A DNA stretch of 36,029 bases from an uncultured Colwellia sp. Its GTDB lineage: Bacteria; Pseudomonadota; Gammaproteobacteria; Enterobacterales; Alteromonadaceae. The notes under the pieces were generated by a model. The model was not told where the DNA came from. It did not search any database and saw only the letters and a list, made by a program, of their open reading frames with translations. Both the position numbers and the translations under genes were made by a program. Positions 25,160 to 34,928 of the stretch are shown in pieces; position 1 is the first letter of the stretch, and every line of letters begins with the position of its first letter. The stretch lies in the NCBI GenBank assembly GCA_913049915.1, contig CAJWZC010000034.1:1-36029 (forward strand), written 5' to 3'.

Positions 25160-26440
25160 TTAACCTCGAGTGAACTCTGGGTATGCTTCCATACCACAAT
25201 CAGAGATATCAACGCCTTCATATTCTTCTTCTGCTGTTACACGAATACCGATAACTTTTTTCAGTGCATACCAAACAACGAAACTAGTACCAAATACCCA
25301 AACAAAGATAGTTGCTGCACCAATAAGCTGACCACTAAAACTTGATCCTGAGTTAGTAATTGGCACAATCATTAAACCAAAGAAGCCAACAACACCATGA
25401 ACAGAGATAGCACCAACTGGATCATCAATTTTGATTTTGTCTAAGGCTAAAATTGACATCACCACAATAACGCCAGCTATAGCGCCAAAGATTGTTGCTT
25501 CTAATGGTGATGGCGTAGAAGGCTCTGCCGTAATTGCCACTAAACCCGCTAAAGCCCCGTTTAATGTCATAGTTAAATCTGCTTTTTTGAATAATATTTT
25601 AGCAAAGACAAGTGCTGAAATTGCACCTGCTGCTGCAGCTGCGTTGGTATTTAAAAACACCATAGCAACAGAGTTAGCGCTATTAATGTCAGCTAGTTTT
25701 AAGACTGAACCACCATTAAAACCAAACCAACCCATCCATAAAATAAACGTACCCAATGTTGCCATTGGTAAGTTAGCGCCAGGGATAGCATTAACTTTAC
25801 CGTCTTTACCATATTTACCTTTACGAGCACCCAGTAATAAAACACCAGCTAATGCTGCAGAAGCACCTGCCATATGAACAATACCTGAACCAGCAAAATC
25901 AGAGAAACCTAAGTCGCCTAAAGTATACAAGCCAAATACAGCTTCACCATTCCAAGTCCAGCTACCTTCCATCGGATAGATAAAACCAGTTAAAACAACT
26001 GAGAATGCTAAGAAAGCCCAAAGTTTCATACGTTCAGCAACAGCACCTGAGACAATCGACATCGCTGTAGCAACAAAGACTACTTGGAAGAAGAAATCAG
26101 AAGCGTTTGAATAAACCGCACCACCATCAAAGCCAGCCTCGGCTGATTCAGCAAGCACAGTACCAACAAGTGCTTCTGCATCACTAGCACCGTCAAGCCC
26201 TATACCATTTAAGAAAATACCACCGCCATACATAATATCGTAACCAACGACAAGATACATGATACAAGCGATTGCATATAACGCGACGTTTTTAGTCAAA
26301 ATTTCAGTCGTGTTTTTAGCACGTACTAAGCCAGCTTCCAGCATTGAAAAACCAGCAGCCATCCACATTACCAGCGCACCACAAATAAGAAAATAAAAGG
26401 TGTCTAAAGCGTATTGTAATTGAAATATATTTTGTTCCAT
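25160..26440 (-). CDS. amtB: Ammonium transporter AmtB
   Basis: Predicted 426-residue inner-membrane ammonium channel with about 11 transmembrane helices. Recognisable: MLEAGLVRAKNTTEILTKN in the N-terminal part, the family signature DFAGSGIVHMAGASAALAG with the first pore His, and ISVHGVVGFFGLM with the second. The start at 26440 has AGGAG seven bases upstream; the ATG at 26446 lies almost on that site. No cleaved signal is evident. It is encoded 12 bases after glnK, the usual operon; GlnK binds the cytoplasmic face and blocks the channel when nitrogen is plentiful. Confidence 0.96.
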   Translation of the reverse strand: MEQNIFQLQYALDTFYFLICGALVMWMAAGFSMLEAGLVRAKNTTEILTKNVALYAIACIMYLVVGYDIMYGGGIFLNGIGLDGASDAEALVGTVLAESAEAGFDGGAVYSNASDFFFQVVFVATAMSIVSGAVAERMKLWAFLAFSVVLTGFIYPMEGSWTWNGEAVFGLYTLGDLGFSDFAGSGIVHMAGASAALAGVLLLGARKGKYGKDGKVNAIPGANLPMATLGTFILWMGWFGFNGGSVLKLADINSANSVAMVFLNTNAAAAAGAISALVFAKILFKKADLTMTLNGALAGLVAITAEPSTPSPLEATIFGAIAGVIVVMSILALDKIKIDDPVGAISVHGVVGFFGLMIVPITNSGSSFSGQLIGAATIFVWVFGTSFVVWYALKKVIGIRVTAEEEYEGVDISDCGMEAYPEFTRG

Positions 26441-26452
26441 AATCATTCTCCT

Positions 26453-26800
<348 letters not shown>

Positions 26801-26927
26801 CTAGTTATAGTTTTTAAACTTCTGATAATTTAATAATACAATTCATATGCCAACATAAATTTATCTTATTAGTTAATGAGTTAGAGGTATTTTAAACTTT
26901 ATAATAAATTCATTCGCACCAAGAGTG

Positions 26928-26943
26928 TGCAAAAAACCATCCA
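26928..26943 (-). promoter_or_regulatory. Candidate sigma-54 promoter of glnK-amtB
   Basis: The minus strand reads TGGATGGTTTTTTGCA, with the invariant GG-N10-GC spacing and TTGC element of sigma-54 promoters (consensus TGGCACG-N4-TTGCW); the CAC is not matched. It lies about 140 bases before the glnK start. A half-palindrome GCAC-N7-GTGC at 26916-26930 and TGGTGCA near 26956 resemble NtrC half-sites. Confidence 0.5.
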
Positions 26944-27110
26944 ACTGAGATCATCTGGTGCAATACAGTGTGATCACCGCCACTTAAGTTGAGAATTCAC
27001 GACAACATGAGAATTACTTTTGGAATTTTGTTTATGCCCAACGTTAAAATCTATATCGGCACATAGAAAGTGAAACTAATTACACTGGATAATTACTTGT
27101 AGGTAGGCCC

Positions 27111-27292
27111 ATGTTTGGGTTCAAGTTTAATACGAAGATCTATCCCGTAGAGTTAAACTCACTTTTCAACACCTTTGAATGCTTTGCTGAATACTTACAT
27201 TCAAGTGAGACATACCTTACGAGCCAGAATGGGTAGTGCTATTCAATACGATGGATTTTGGTGGGAATGGGAATTCACCTTTATTCCTATAA
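27111..27292 (+). pseudogene. Possible decayed small ORF with a frameshift
   Basis: ATG 27111 opens 41 codons (MFGFKFNTKIYPVELNSLF, NTFECFAEYLHSSE) to TAG 27234-27236. A second frame, from 27209, carries DIPYEPEWVVLFNTMDFGGN and GNSPLFL to TAA 27290-27292. Joined by a frameshift near 27205 they would make one soluble protein of about 60 residues; the WVVLF-GGNGNSPLF pattern is loosely like SMI1/SUKH immunity-type proteins. No homology is proven. Confidence 0.25.
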
Positions 27293-27316
27293 TTTCGATA
27301 CCCCTCTAGATTTATT

Positions 27317-27548
27317 TGGCTGTTGAGCCACCACAGTAACTAACTTTATAGATAGTTACTGTATAGAGATTATAATTGTTACCAATCAACTGGAGCAATT
27401 TAAGCTACTTGTGTGGGCTCCAGTTTACTTTTAAATTTTGTCTAGAGTGTTTAAACTCTGCAAAAGGGCCATTAATAAAATATAGAGTTAACCTAAGAAA
27501 CTGAGCAATCAAATTTAGGCGCACTATTTATCATAATAAATAGTGCGC
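27317..27548. other. Cluster of five hairpins in non-coding DNA
   Basis: Successive perfect stems: TGGCT/AGCCA (27317-27330), ACAGTAACTA/TAGTTACTGT (27333-27362), AACTGGAGC/GCTCCAGTT (27388-27425, followed by TTACTTTT), AGAGT/ACTCT (27444-27459) and GCGCACTATTTAT/ATAAATAGTGCGC (27519-27548). The region could encode a structured small RNA or be remnants of a palindromic element. The third and fifth could act as terminators. Confidence 0.4.
27519..27548. other. 13-bp perfect hairpin with 4-base loop
   Basis: Arms GCGCACTATTTAT (27519-27531) and ATAAATAGTGCGC (27536-27548), loop CATA. It is the most stable structure in the region, with a short TTTA tail. It is far from any gene it could terminate, 670 bases upstream of the efflux adaptor. 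Confidence 0.75.
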
Positions 27549-27589
27549 TTTACTGACGTTATTTGCTGGTTATTCTTTAGGTCAACTGT

Positions 27590-27620
27590 TAGCCAAAAGC
27601 CGACATTAGCTTTTGTTAAA
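27590..27620. repeat. Degenerate intergenic repeat, copy 1
   Basis: TAGCCAAAAGCCGACATTAG then CTTTTGTTAAA resembles the segment at 33741-33772 (TAGCCAGAAGCGGAAGTTAG then CTTTTAGTTAAA). The pair flank the efflux region on either side, about 6 kb apart. Confidence 0.4.
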
Positions 27621-28135
27621 CCGTGATCATATTTAGAGTAAGTTTAACTAAAATTTATATCTATGGTTATTTAAGCCGAATTTAGTAATCACGCTGTCTA
27701 GATTGGGAAAAATAATTAAAGTTCTGTCTAAAAAGTCATGAGGGAATTACAAAAAACATCACAAATCGTAATCAAATAATAGAAATAATGTACACAAAAT
27801 AGAAGATATTGCAGCGATAAACCTAATGTCCATTTTTATGGGGGAAAATCAGTAAGCTCATTGCGATCGGTAACTTCAAGCAATTAATATTTACTCCAAA
27901 TGCCATTGAAGAACATAACGACCTCTCATTACAAACTGATAATTAATCACTTGGTGGGCATCTTGATTAACGATGTCATATCGTATTTAAGGTTCTTGTA
28001 CTCTATTATTTAAACACCGCAAAAAGTGAACTAAATATCGCTATCAATCGTATAGTTCTTATAACCATCAATACATTCAATAGGTTTTGCTATTTTATGT
28101 ACATTTATTATTAAGAGCATTGAAGTGAGTATTAA

Positions 28136-29461
28136 ATGAGCGAAATCAATTCACCAAAAGACCCGGTGGAAGTCTCTAAAGTGTCAAATAAACCCGTAGT
28201 TTGGGGAGTACATTTCATTGTAACAATTGTCATATTCATTATTGCTTTTTCAATCATCGCTGCGATGTTTGCCAACAAACCTAGTCCACGAAAATGGGGG
28301 GGCGGCCCACCAAGTTCAGTTGGCGTAGAAACAGTCCAATTAGAAGCTTATAATTACCCTGTTTGGATTAAGTCTTATGGTTCTGCTGAACCTTTAACGC
28401 GAACACAGTTAGTGTCAGAAGTGAGTGGTCGCGTCATCAAAGTAGACAACAAAATACGTGCTGGTTTGTCTTTTAAAAAGGGAGATATTCTGCTTACTAT
28501 TGATCCTCGCGATTACCAAATTGAAATCGATGTTGCTAAATCAACGGTAGCTAATGCATGGGTAAAGTATAAAGAAGAATTAGCACAAGCCGATGTAGCA
28601 GAGCGTGACTGGAATGCAACACCAGAAAGCGGAGTTGGTCGTGATCTAGCATTGAGGAAACCACAAGTAGCAGCTGCATTAGCGTCTTTTAATGCATCTA
28701 AAGCTCGATTAGCTAAAGCAGAACTTAACCTTGAAAGAACCGAAGTAAAAGCGCCGTTTGATGGTAAAATTTTAAAACAAATGGTGGATTTAGGACAAGT
28801 GCTAAACCCATCTCAAACTATTGCTGAAATATACTCAACTGATTTCATTGAGGTCAGGTTACCTGTAAAATCTCAAGATTTAGCCCACATTAAGTTACCT
28901 GATTATTCTAATATACAAGGTAATAAACCAGAAAAAAACCAAGACCATTTACCTGTTGTGCTTTTTGAAGGTGAATTAGGTGGTAAAACTTATATCTGGG
29001 AAGGTAAGTTAGTGCGTAGTGAGGGCGTTTTTGATTCATCAACTCGTATGCTTTACGTCGTTGCAAAACTTGACAATCCTTTTGTTAGCTCAGCAGAATT
29101 GCCGGCTTTGCGGGTAGGACAGTTTTTAAGAGCTAAGATTGAGGGTAATCAATTAATGAATGTTTACGCTATTCCAAGACGTGCTGTTAGTCAGAGTAAT
29201 ATGATCGCAGTAGCTAACAATGGTCTATTGCAAAAAAGATCAATTAACCCTTTATGGACTGATGAAGATTCTGTAGTAATTTCAGCATCATCAGAGATTA
29301 ACGAAAATACCGTAGCAATAAATTCCCGCGAGCAACTTATTTTAACTCCTACTGCCAATCTAGCAACAGGTACACGTGTAACGTCATTGAATGATGGGCA
29401 AACAAGCATAGCTGTAGCAAACAAAATGCAGACAAAACCAACCGCATCTACAAAAAAATAG
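28136..29461 (+). CDS. RND efflux periplasmic adaptor (membrane fusion protein)
   Basis: 441-residue adaptor anchored by one N-terminal transmembrane segment (about 26-46, FIVTIVIFIIAFSIIAAMFA) without a lipobox. Then the lipoyl/barrel-sandwich half (VSEVSGRVIKVDNKIRAGLS), an alpha-hairpin (about 125-200), the second lipoyl half (ERTEVKAPFDGKILKQMVDL) and beta-barrel domains (VRLPVKSQDLAHIKLP). It would link the RND pump encoded 9 bases downstream to an outer-membrane channel; no channel gene is present here. Start ATG is preceded by GAAGTGAG. Confidence 0.92.
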   Translation: MSEINSPKDPVEVSKVSNKPVVWGVHFIVTIVIFIIAFSIIAAMFANKPSPRKWGGGPPSSVGVETVQLEAYNYPVWIKSYGSAEPLTRTQLVSEVSGRVIKVDNKIRAGLSFKKGDILLTIDPRDYQIEIDVAKSTVANAWVKYKEELAQADVAERDWNATPESGVGRDLALRKPQVAAALASFNASKARLAKAELNLERTEVKAPFDGKILKQMVDLGQVLNPSQTIAEIYSTDFIEVRLPVKSQDLAHIKLPDYSNIQGNKPEKNQDHLPVVLFEGELGGKTYIWEGKLVRSEGVFDSSTRMLYVVAKLDNPFVSSAELPALRVGQFLRAKIEGNQLMNVYAIPRRAVSQSNMIAVANNGLLQKRSINPLWTDEDSVVISASSEINENTVAINSREQLILTPTANLATGTRVTSLNDGQTSIAVANKMQTKPTASTKK

Positions 29462-29470
29462 GAGCATATT

Positions 29471-32400
29471 ATGCATAGTTTAATCGCTTGGTTTGCTCGC
29501 AACGATGTTGCAGCTAATCTTTTAATGTTGATTATTGTTGTCGCTGGACTTTATAGTTTGTCGAATAAAATACCCGTTGATTTATTTCCAGAATTTGCAA
29601 TTAATACTGTGCAAGTTAGCACAGTTTTACCCGGAGCTTCGCCACAAGAAGTTGAAGAAGGGTTAACAATAAAAATTGAAGAAGCCATTCAAGATATCGC
29701 GGGAATTCGTGAAATGACCTCGCGTTCCAACGAAGGCCGTTCAATGGTCACGGTTGAAGTTGAGGATGGTTTTGACGTCAGAGAAATACTTGATGAAATG
29801 AAGTCACGTGTTGAAGCAATTAATAATTTTCCTGTAGAGGCTGAACGACCACTAGTAACTATGCCTCAAAGAGTTCGCGATGCAATAGGTGTTGTGATGT
29901 ATGGCGATTATGATGATCTAACCTTACGTCGTCTTGCTGAAGATGTTCGAGATGAGCTTGCCTCTTTACCGCAAGTTTCACAAGTAAGCGTTGATAATTC
30001 CCTTCGATTTGAAATATCTATCGAAATACCTGAGTGGTCCTTAAGAAAGTACGATCTTACGTTAGAGAAAGTTTCAGATGCATTAAGAAGTAATTCTATA
30101 GACGTATCAGCGGGTAACTTAAAAACTGAAGGTGGTGACATCTTTATTCGTAGTATAGGCCAAGCATATCGAGCGAACGATTTTAGTGAACTTCCTATTC
30201 TAACAGATCAAGATGGTACATTAATACGTTTAGGTGATATTGCAGTTCTCCGTGATGAATTTGAAGAAACACCATTAAGAACAAGGTTTAATGGTATACC
30301 CGCTATAGAAGTAGAAGTATTTCGTATCGGTGACCAAAGTATTATTGAAGTAACTGATGCGGTTAAAGATTATATAGCCGGCAAGCAGGAAGCTTTACCT
30401 GAAGGATTAACCATGACTTACTGGCGCGATCGCAGTAAGTCCATTAAAGCGCGGTTGGTGACACTCACCAAAAGTGCCTGGCAAGGTGCGCTTTTAGTCA
30501 TTTTGTTACTCGCCTTATTCTTAAGACCTGCCGTTGCATTATGGGTTTGTATTGGTATTCCAATGTCTTTTATGGGCGCATTTATACTCATGCCTGTGTT
30601 TGGTATATCGCTCAATTTAATGAGCCTATTCGCCTTTATTCTAGTACTGGGTATCGTTGTTGATGATGCTATTGTTACCGGTGAAAATGTTTATGAGCAT
30701 ATGCAGCGTGGGACAGATCCTCTTACTGCCGCTATTAAAGGTACGCAAGAAGTTGCAGTACCTGTTACCTTCGGTATTTTAACAACAGTAGCAGCGTTTA
30801 TACCACTTGCTTTATTAGAAGGCAGAGGGAGTTGGTATCAAAGTATTCCTTATGTGATTGTGCCTGTTTTACTCTTTTCGTTAATAGAATCAAAACTCGT
30901 ATTACCAGCGCATCTTAAACATATTAAACCGCGTACGGGTGCTCCATCACGATTAACAAGTATTCAAATTGCAATATCAACTTCTCTAGAAACCTTTATA
31001 GCCAGAGTATACCAACCCGCACTAGCATTAGCCCTTCGCTGGCGATATGCCACACTTGCTATCATGTTGTCGTCACTGTTTATTGTGATTGGTGCATTGT
31101 CGAGTGGACAAACAAAATTTGTTTTTTTCCCACGTGTACAAAGTGAGGTAGCAACAGCAACCCTAACAATGCCAGCGGGAACTGCTTTTGAAAGTACAGA
31201 TCGTATTGTTACTCACATGACTAAACAAGCGCAGTTGTTACAGGACAAATATATTGATCCTGAATCAGGCGAGTCAATAATAAAGAACATCTATTCTATC
31301 AGTGGAGGACGTAATTCAACTACAGGTCGTGTTCGTGTAGAAACTATCCCTCCTGAATTACGCAGTTTAGAAATTAGTACACAGCAACTTGTTGCAGAGT
31401 GGCGTAAAATGGTAGGTCAAGTAGCGGGGGCAGAACAGCTTAATTACCGTGCTGAAATAGGTTGGAGTAGACCCGCAATAAACATCGAATTACGGGGTAA
31501 AAATGCTAAAGATTTAGCTGAGTTAGGCGATAAATTTAAAGATAAACTATCTGAGTTTACAGCTATTTCTGATGTTGAAGATTCTATGTCTGATGGTAAA
31601 GAAGAATTACAATTAAAGCTTAAACCCGAAGCCACTTTACTTGGGCTTAATTTAAATATGGTCGCTAGGCAAGTTCGTCAAGCGGTCTATGGCTTTGAAG
31701 TTCAGCGTATTCAACGTGGACGAGAAGAAGTGCGGGTGATGGTGCGATATCCTATTTCTGCAAGGCAGTCGATTGAAACATTAGAACAGATGATGATCAG
31801 AGTTGCGGAACGTCAAGAAGTACCTTTATGGCAAATTGCTGACATCGTACCTGGATTAAGTCCGTCAAGTATTTTACGTATTGACCGTCAACGCACACTT
31901 TCTGTTACCGCTGATTTTGATAAAGAGCAAGGAGACTTATCTGCTGTTCAAGAAGAACTTGAAGAATTTTTACAGCAAGCTATTAGTAGTTATCCGAGTA
32001 TGAACTATGAAATGGCAGGAGAAGCAAGAGATCAGAAAGAGTCTTCTAATGAACTAAAATTTGGCATGTATGGTTTGTTACTTGTGATATATATTTTGCT
32101 CGCAATACCTTTCAAAAGCTATTCTCAACCTCTCGTTGTAATGTTAGTTATTCCCTTTGGAATGGTTGGCGCTGTAATTGGTCATTGGGTAATGGGAATG
32201 AATTTAACCTTATTAAGCTTAATGGGGGTATTAGCATTATCTGGTGTTGTGGTTAATGACTCTCTTGTTCTCGTGGATTATATTAATAAAAAACGCGCTG
32301 AAGGAGTTGCTTTATTTGATGCTGTTTATGCTGCAGGTGGCAGACGATTTAGGCCTGTAATACTGACTTCGTTAACAACGTTCGCGGGTTTAATACCCTT

Positions 32401-32605
32401 ATTATTTGAAAAAAGTACGCAAGCACAGTTTTTAATTCCAATGGCGGTAAGTCTAGGTTTTGGTATTTTGTTTGCTACGATTATTACGTTATTTTTAGTC
32501 CCGATAAACTACTTAATTATGGAAGATCTAAAGCGCTATAGTGTACGTTATAAAAATGACATGCTTTGGCTGATAGGCAAGGGAATTAATAAAATAAAAC
32601 CGTAA
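29471..32605 (+). CDS. RND-family efflux permease
   Basis: 1044-residue inner-membrane proton-driven pump with 12 predicted helices and two large periplasmic loops. N-terminus is typical (WFARNDVAANLLMLIIVVAG, then KIPVDLFPEF). TM4 holds the proton-relay pair Asp398-Asp399 in VLGIVVDDAIVTGEN. In TM10 the sequence SGVVVNDSLVLVDYIN has no Lys at the AcrB Lys940 position, so it belongs to the RND branch with VNDS rather than the AcrB/MexB type; substrate is not predictable. GGAGCA precedes the ATG. Forms a two-gene unit with the adaptor upstream. Confidence 0.94.
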   Translation: MHSLIAWFARNDVAANLLMLIIVVAGLYSLSNKIPVDLFPEFAINTVQVSTVLPGASPQEVEEGLTIKIEEAIQDIAGIREMTSRSNEGRSMVTVEVEDGFDVREILDEMKSRVEAINNFPVEAERPLVTMPQRVRDAIGVVMYGDYDDLTLRRLAEDVRDELASLPQVSQVSVDNSLRFEISIEIPEWSLRKYDLTLEKVSDALRSNSIDVSAGNLKTEGGDIFIRSIGQAYRANDFSELPILTDQDGTLIRLGDIAVLRDEFEETPLRTRFNGIPAIEVEVFRIGDQSIIEVTDAVKDYIAGKQEALPEGLTMTYWRDRSKSIKARLVTLTKSAWQGALLVILLLALFLRPAVALWVCIGIPMSFMGAFILMPVFGISLNLMSLFAFILVLGIVVDDAIVTGENVYEHMQRGTDPLTAAIKGTQEVAVPVTFGILTTVAAFIPLALLEGRGSWYQSIPYVIVPVLLFSLIESKLVLPAHLKHIKPRTGAPSRLTSIQIAISTSLETFIARVYQPALALALRWRYATLAIMLSSLFIVIGALSSGQTKFVFFPRVQSEVATATLTMPAGTAFESTDRIVTHMTKQAQLLQDKYIDPESGESIIKNIYSISGGRNSTTGRVRVETIPPELRSLEISTQQLVAEWRKMVGQVAGAEQLNYRAEIGWSRPAINIELRGKNAKDLAELGDKFKDKLSEFTAISDVEDSMSDGKEELQLKLKPEATLLGLNLNMVARQVRQAVYGFEVQRIQRGREEVRVMVRYPISARQSIETLEQMMIRVAERQEVPLWQIADIVPGLSPSSILRIDRQRTLSVTADFDKEQGDLSAVQEELEEFLQQAISSYPSMNYEMAGEARDQKESSNELKFGMYGLLLVIYILLAIPFKSYSQPLVVMLVIPFGMVGAVIGHWVMGMNLTLLSLMGVLALSGVVVNDSLVLVDYINKKRAEGVALFDAVYAAGGRRFRPVILTSLTTFAGLIPLLFEKSTQAQFLIPMAVSLGFGILFATIITLFLVPINYLIMEDLKRYSVRYKNDMLWLIGKGINKIKP

Positions 32606-32761
32606 TCAGGTGAGTTTTTAGAACGTAACATTAACCAGTTTATTGATGTTTTCTGTTGTAATGAATACGTATAGGATTGAAAATCTATATGAATTCACCT
32701 GTTAAATAGAATAGATTTTAATAACAGTTTAAATAATAGATAGCATAAGTGGGAGGATGAT

Positions 32762-33613
32762 TTGAAATGTAATCTTAAAAATGTATTACTCGTTATTCTT
32801 AGTTCCTTTTTACTTTCAGCATGTAGCTTTAGTTTTATCTATAACAATTTAGATTGGTGGAGTAATTGGTATCTTGATGATTTTGTTACGTTAAACAAAG
32901 ATCAACAACAGGTTTTTGATAGCACATTTGATGAACTTCATGCTTGGCACAGGCAAACACAGTTAAGAGAATACTACTTGCAGCTTACAGTGCTGAAAAA
33001 TCAAGTGAATGCGGGCATATCAGAGGATGAGCTTAATATTCATTTATCGGCTGTTAAAAACCATTGGTTTGTGGTGAGAGAAAAAGCAAAACCCAAACTG
33101 ATATCATTAACTCATACTTTGAGTAAAGATCAAAGAAAGCAAGTTATTGATGAAATTGAAAATATTAACAAAGAGCGTATTGAAGATCGTGATGAACTCA
33201 CTAAAGCCCAATGGTATAAAGAAGAATGCAAAGAGACGCAACAGCAGTTCAAAAAATGGATAGGGAGGTTAACCAAAGAACAGGTAGATGAAGTGTGTAA
33301 TTTTATACAAGGTTCTTCATCAACTTTTACGCAGAGAATGGATTATCGTATAAAATGGCATTCAGATTTTAAGCAAGTCTTAGCAATGAACACTAATAAG
33401 CAGCAGTATGAAGTTATGTTTACAGAACTGATCTCTAATCCTGAGTCATTAAAATCTGATGAATACGTCATGATATCAGCAAAAAATAGTGAAATTTCAA
33501 TAAAAATATTTCAATACTTTATGAACAATTTAACGGATAAACAACGTAAACGATTCAATAAAAAAATAGATAAACTTATTGATGATTTAAAAGCGCTTGA
33601 ACTTGATGGTTAA
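32762..33613 (+). CDS. DUF6279-family lipoprotein, TTG start
   Basis: 283-residue lipoprotein: signal with lipobox LLSAC (Cys21), then the family-typical FIYNNLDWWSNWYLDDFVTL and EELHAWHR-like DELHAWHRQTQL, and a helical, charged remainder. Function unknown. The TTG start at 32762 is well supported: GGGAGG is 5 bases upstream, the nearby ATG at 32757 reaches a stop after two codons, and no other start would keep the signal peptide. It follows the RND permease by 156 bases with no clear terminator, so it may be co-transcribed. Confidence 0.85.
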   Translation: MKCNLKNVLLVILSSFLLSACSFSFIYNNLDWWSNWYLDDFVTLNKDQQQVFDSTFDELHAWHRQTQLREYYLQLTVLKNQVNAGISEDELNIHLSAVKNHWFVVREKAKPKLISLTHTLSKDQRKQVIDEIENINKERIEDRDELTKAQWYKEECKETQQQFKKWIGRLTKEQVDEVCNFIQGSSSTFTQRMDYRIKWHSDFKQVLAMNTNKQQYEVMFTELISNPESLKSDEYVMISAKNSEISIKIFQYFMNNLTDKQRKRFNKKIDKLIDDLKALELDG

Positions 33614-34159
33614 CTAAAATTTAAACCAACTTGAATGTAAATGTAACTTTTTTACGAATGATTTAGCTAGTTACTCAAGTGTCCGACTATATCGTATCTT
33701 TGTTAACATTGAGCTAGTGATTATTTGTGACTTCTTCAGCTAGCCAGAAGCGGAAGTTAGCTTTTAGTTAAAAACGGCAGTTCAGGGGTACTAAAGTTGT
33801 CATTTTTATATAAAAACTAACATCCATACACCATTGAAATTGTGTCAAAATTTTTTGTACAGAATTAGCTCTAAAATCTCTAAAGTGGATATTGCATCAC
33901 GTAAGCTTTAAATGAATCTAGGGTATTAACCCTAACTCTCTCGGTCTTGAATTAATTTATGATTGAATGCGAAGGCCGTTTAAAGGACTTTATTTAAAAC
34001 TGGTAGTTACACAAAATCTGTTACAGGGGCATAAAAAAATAATACAGCACATGTTGGTTTATTTTTTTACTCTATCACTTTATCTTGTCATTATATTGCC
34101 CCACCTTAATAAAAGCATTAGAATAGTCATGTATTTTACTAGATGTTAGGCGATTTTTT
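33614..34159. other. Intergenic region before pabA
   Basis: AT-rich, with the second copy of a degenerate repeat (33741-33772). A 60-codon open frame at 33967-34149 has no ribosome site or family signature and is not believed to be a gene. No terminator was recognised. Confidence 0.5.
33741..33772. repeat. Degenerate intergenic repeat, copy 2
   Basis: TAGCCAGAAGCGGAAGTTAG then CTTTTAGTTAAA, about 80 percent identical by eye to the core at 27590-27620. Confidence 0.4.
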
Positions 34160-34765
34160 TTGTTATTGATGATCGATAATTACGACTCCTTTACTTTTAA
34201 TTTAGTGCATTATTTTCAAGCATTAGGTCAAGAAGTTGTTGTTTATAGAAATAATGAAATTAGCCTGCAACAAATTGAGCAATTAAAACCTAAATATATT
34301 GTTATATCACCAGGCCCCTGTGATCCTGATTCTGCCGGGATTTCCCTCGCTGTTGTGAAAGAGTTCGCGGGCAAAATACCTTTATTAGGTGTTTGCTTAG
34401 GACATCAATGTATTGCGCAACACTTTGGCGCAAAGGTAGAAAAAGCAGAAAAAGTAATGCATGGTAAAACCTCTAAGATTATCCATAATCAACAAGGCTT
34501 ATTTAGCAAATTGAACCTACCGTTACAAGTTACTCGTTACCATTCATTAATTGTGAACAAAAAATCACTACCCTCAGAACTCACCATGACCGCATGGAGC
34601 CAAAATGAACAAGGTGATGTTGATGAGATTATGGCGCTAGAACATAAAACTTTAGCAATTAGCAGTGTCCAATTTCATCCCGAATCTATACTCACAGAAC
34701 AAGGACAAAATTTATTAGCTAATTTTATTACGCAATTTGAAAATCATTCTATAACTAATAAGTAA
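34160..34765 (+). CDS. pabA: Aminodeoxychorismate synthase glutaminase subunit PabA
   Basis: 201-residue class I glutamine amidotransferase that supplies ammonia to PabB for p-aminobenzoate and folate synthesis. Catalytic Cys79 in GVCLGHQ, His172 and Glu174 in FHPESIL. The stretch KVMHGKTSKIIHNQQGLF and VTRYHSLIV follows PabA closely, and no trp genes are adjacent, so PabA is preferred over TrpG, though such proteins can serve both. The TTG at 34160 is chosen because it gives the family N-terminus MLLMIDNYDSFT and TTAGG lies about 9 bases upstream; the ATG at 34169 would drop three conserved residues. Confidence 0.92.
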   Translation: MLLMIDNYDSFTFNLVHYFQALGQEVVVYRNNEISLQQIEQLKPKYIVISPGPCDPDSAGISLAVVKEFAGKIPLLGVCLGHQCIAQHFGAKVEKAEKVMHGKTSKIIHNQQGLFSKLNLPLQVTRYHSLIVNKKSLPSELTMTAWSQNEQGDVDEIMALEHKTLAISSVQFHPESILTEQGQNLLANFITQFENHSITNK

Positions 34766-34928
34766 TTTATTTAGATTAAAGGCAGATAAAGTAATACTTT
34801 ATTGCATTTAAGCGTTAGACTTAACGTATTTCTAACCTTTTAGTAATTAAGATGCTTTAACCAGAGTGGTTTGCATGCTAAAGGGTAAAATGCTCAATTT
34901 CACTCTTTAGGTAAACAATAAAGTCTCT

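Larger units (their letters stand above)
26944..28135. other. Long intergenic region between glnK and the efflux operon
   Basis: About 1.2 kb between divergent genes with no intact coding sequence. It holds a possible decayed ORF (27111-27292), a chain of hairpins (27317-27548), a degenerate repeat (27590-27620) and then AT-rich sequence with one short open stretch (27856-27945) that I cannot assign. Its length is exceptional in this otherwise compact window. Confidence 0.6.

Noticed and set aside
25431..25877. 148-codon open frame opposite amtB
   Set aside because: Antisense shadow of the conserved amtB reading frame with no signal or ribosome site.
27856..27945. Open stretch reading SLRSVTSSN-type and AIGNFKQLIFTPNAIEEHN in different frames
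   Set aside because: About 30 codons, no start with a ribosome site and no family signature; chance is likely.
33967..34149. 60-codon open frame upstream of pabA
   Set aside because: No ribosome site, no recognisable family, and composition like the surrounding non-coding DNA.
34787..34804. ATAAAGTA/TACTTTAT palindrome after pabA
   Set aside because: Loop of about one base, AT-only stem and no T-run, so it is not a convincing terminator.
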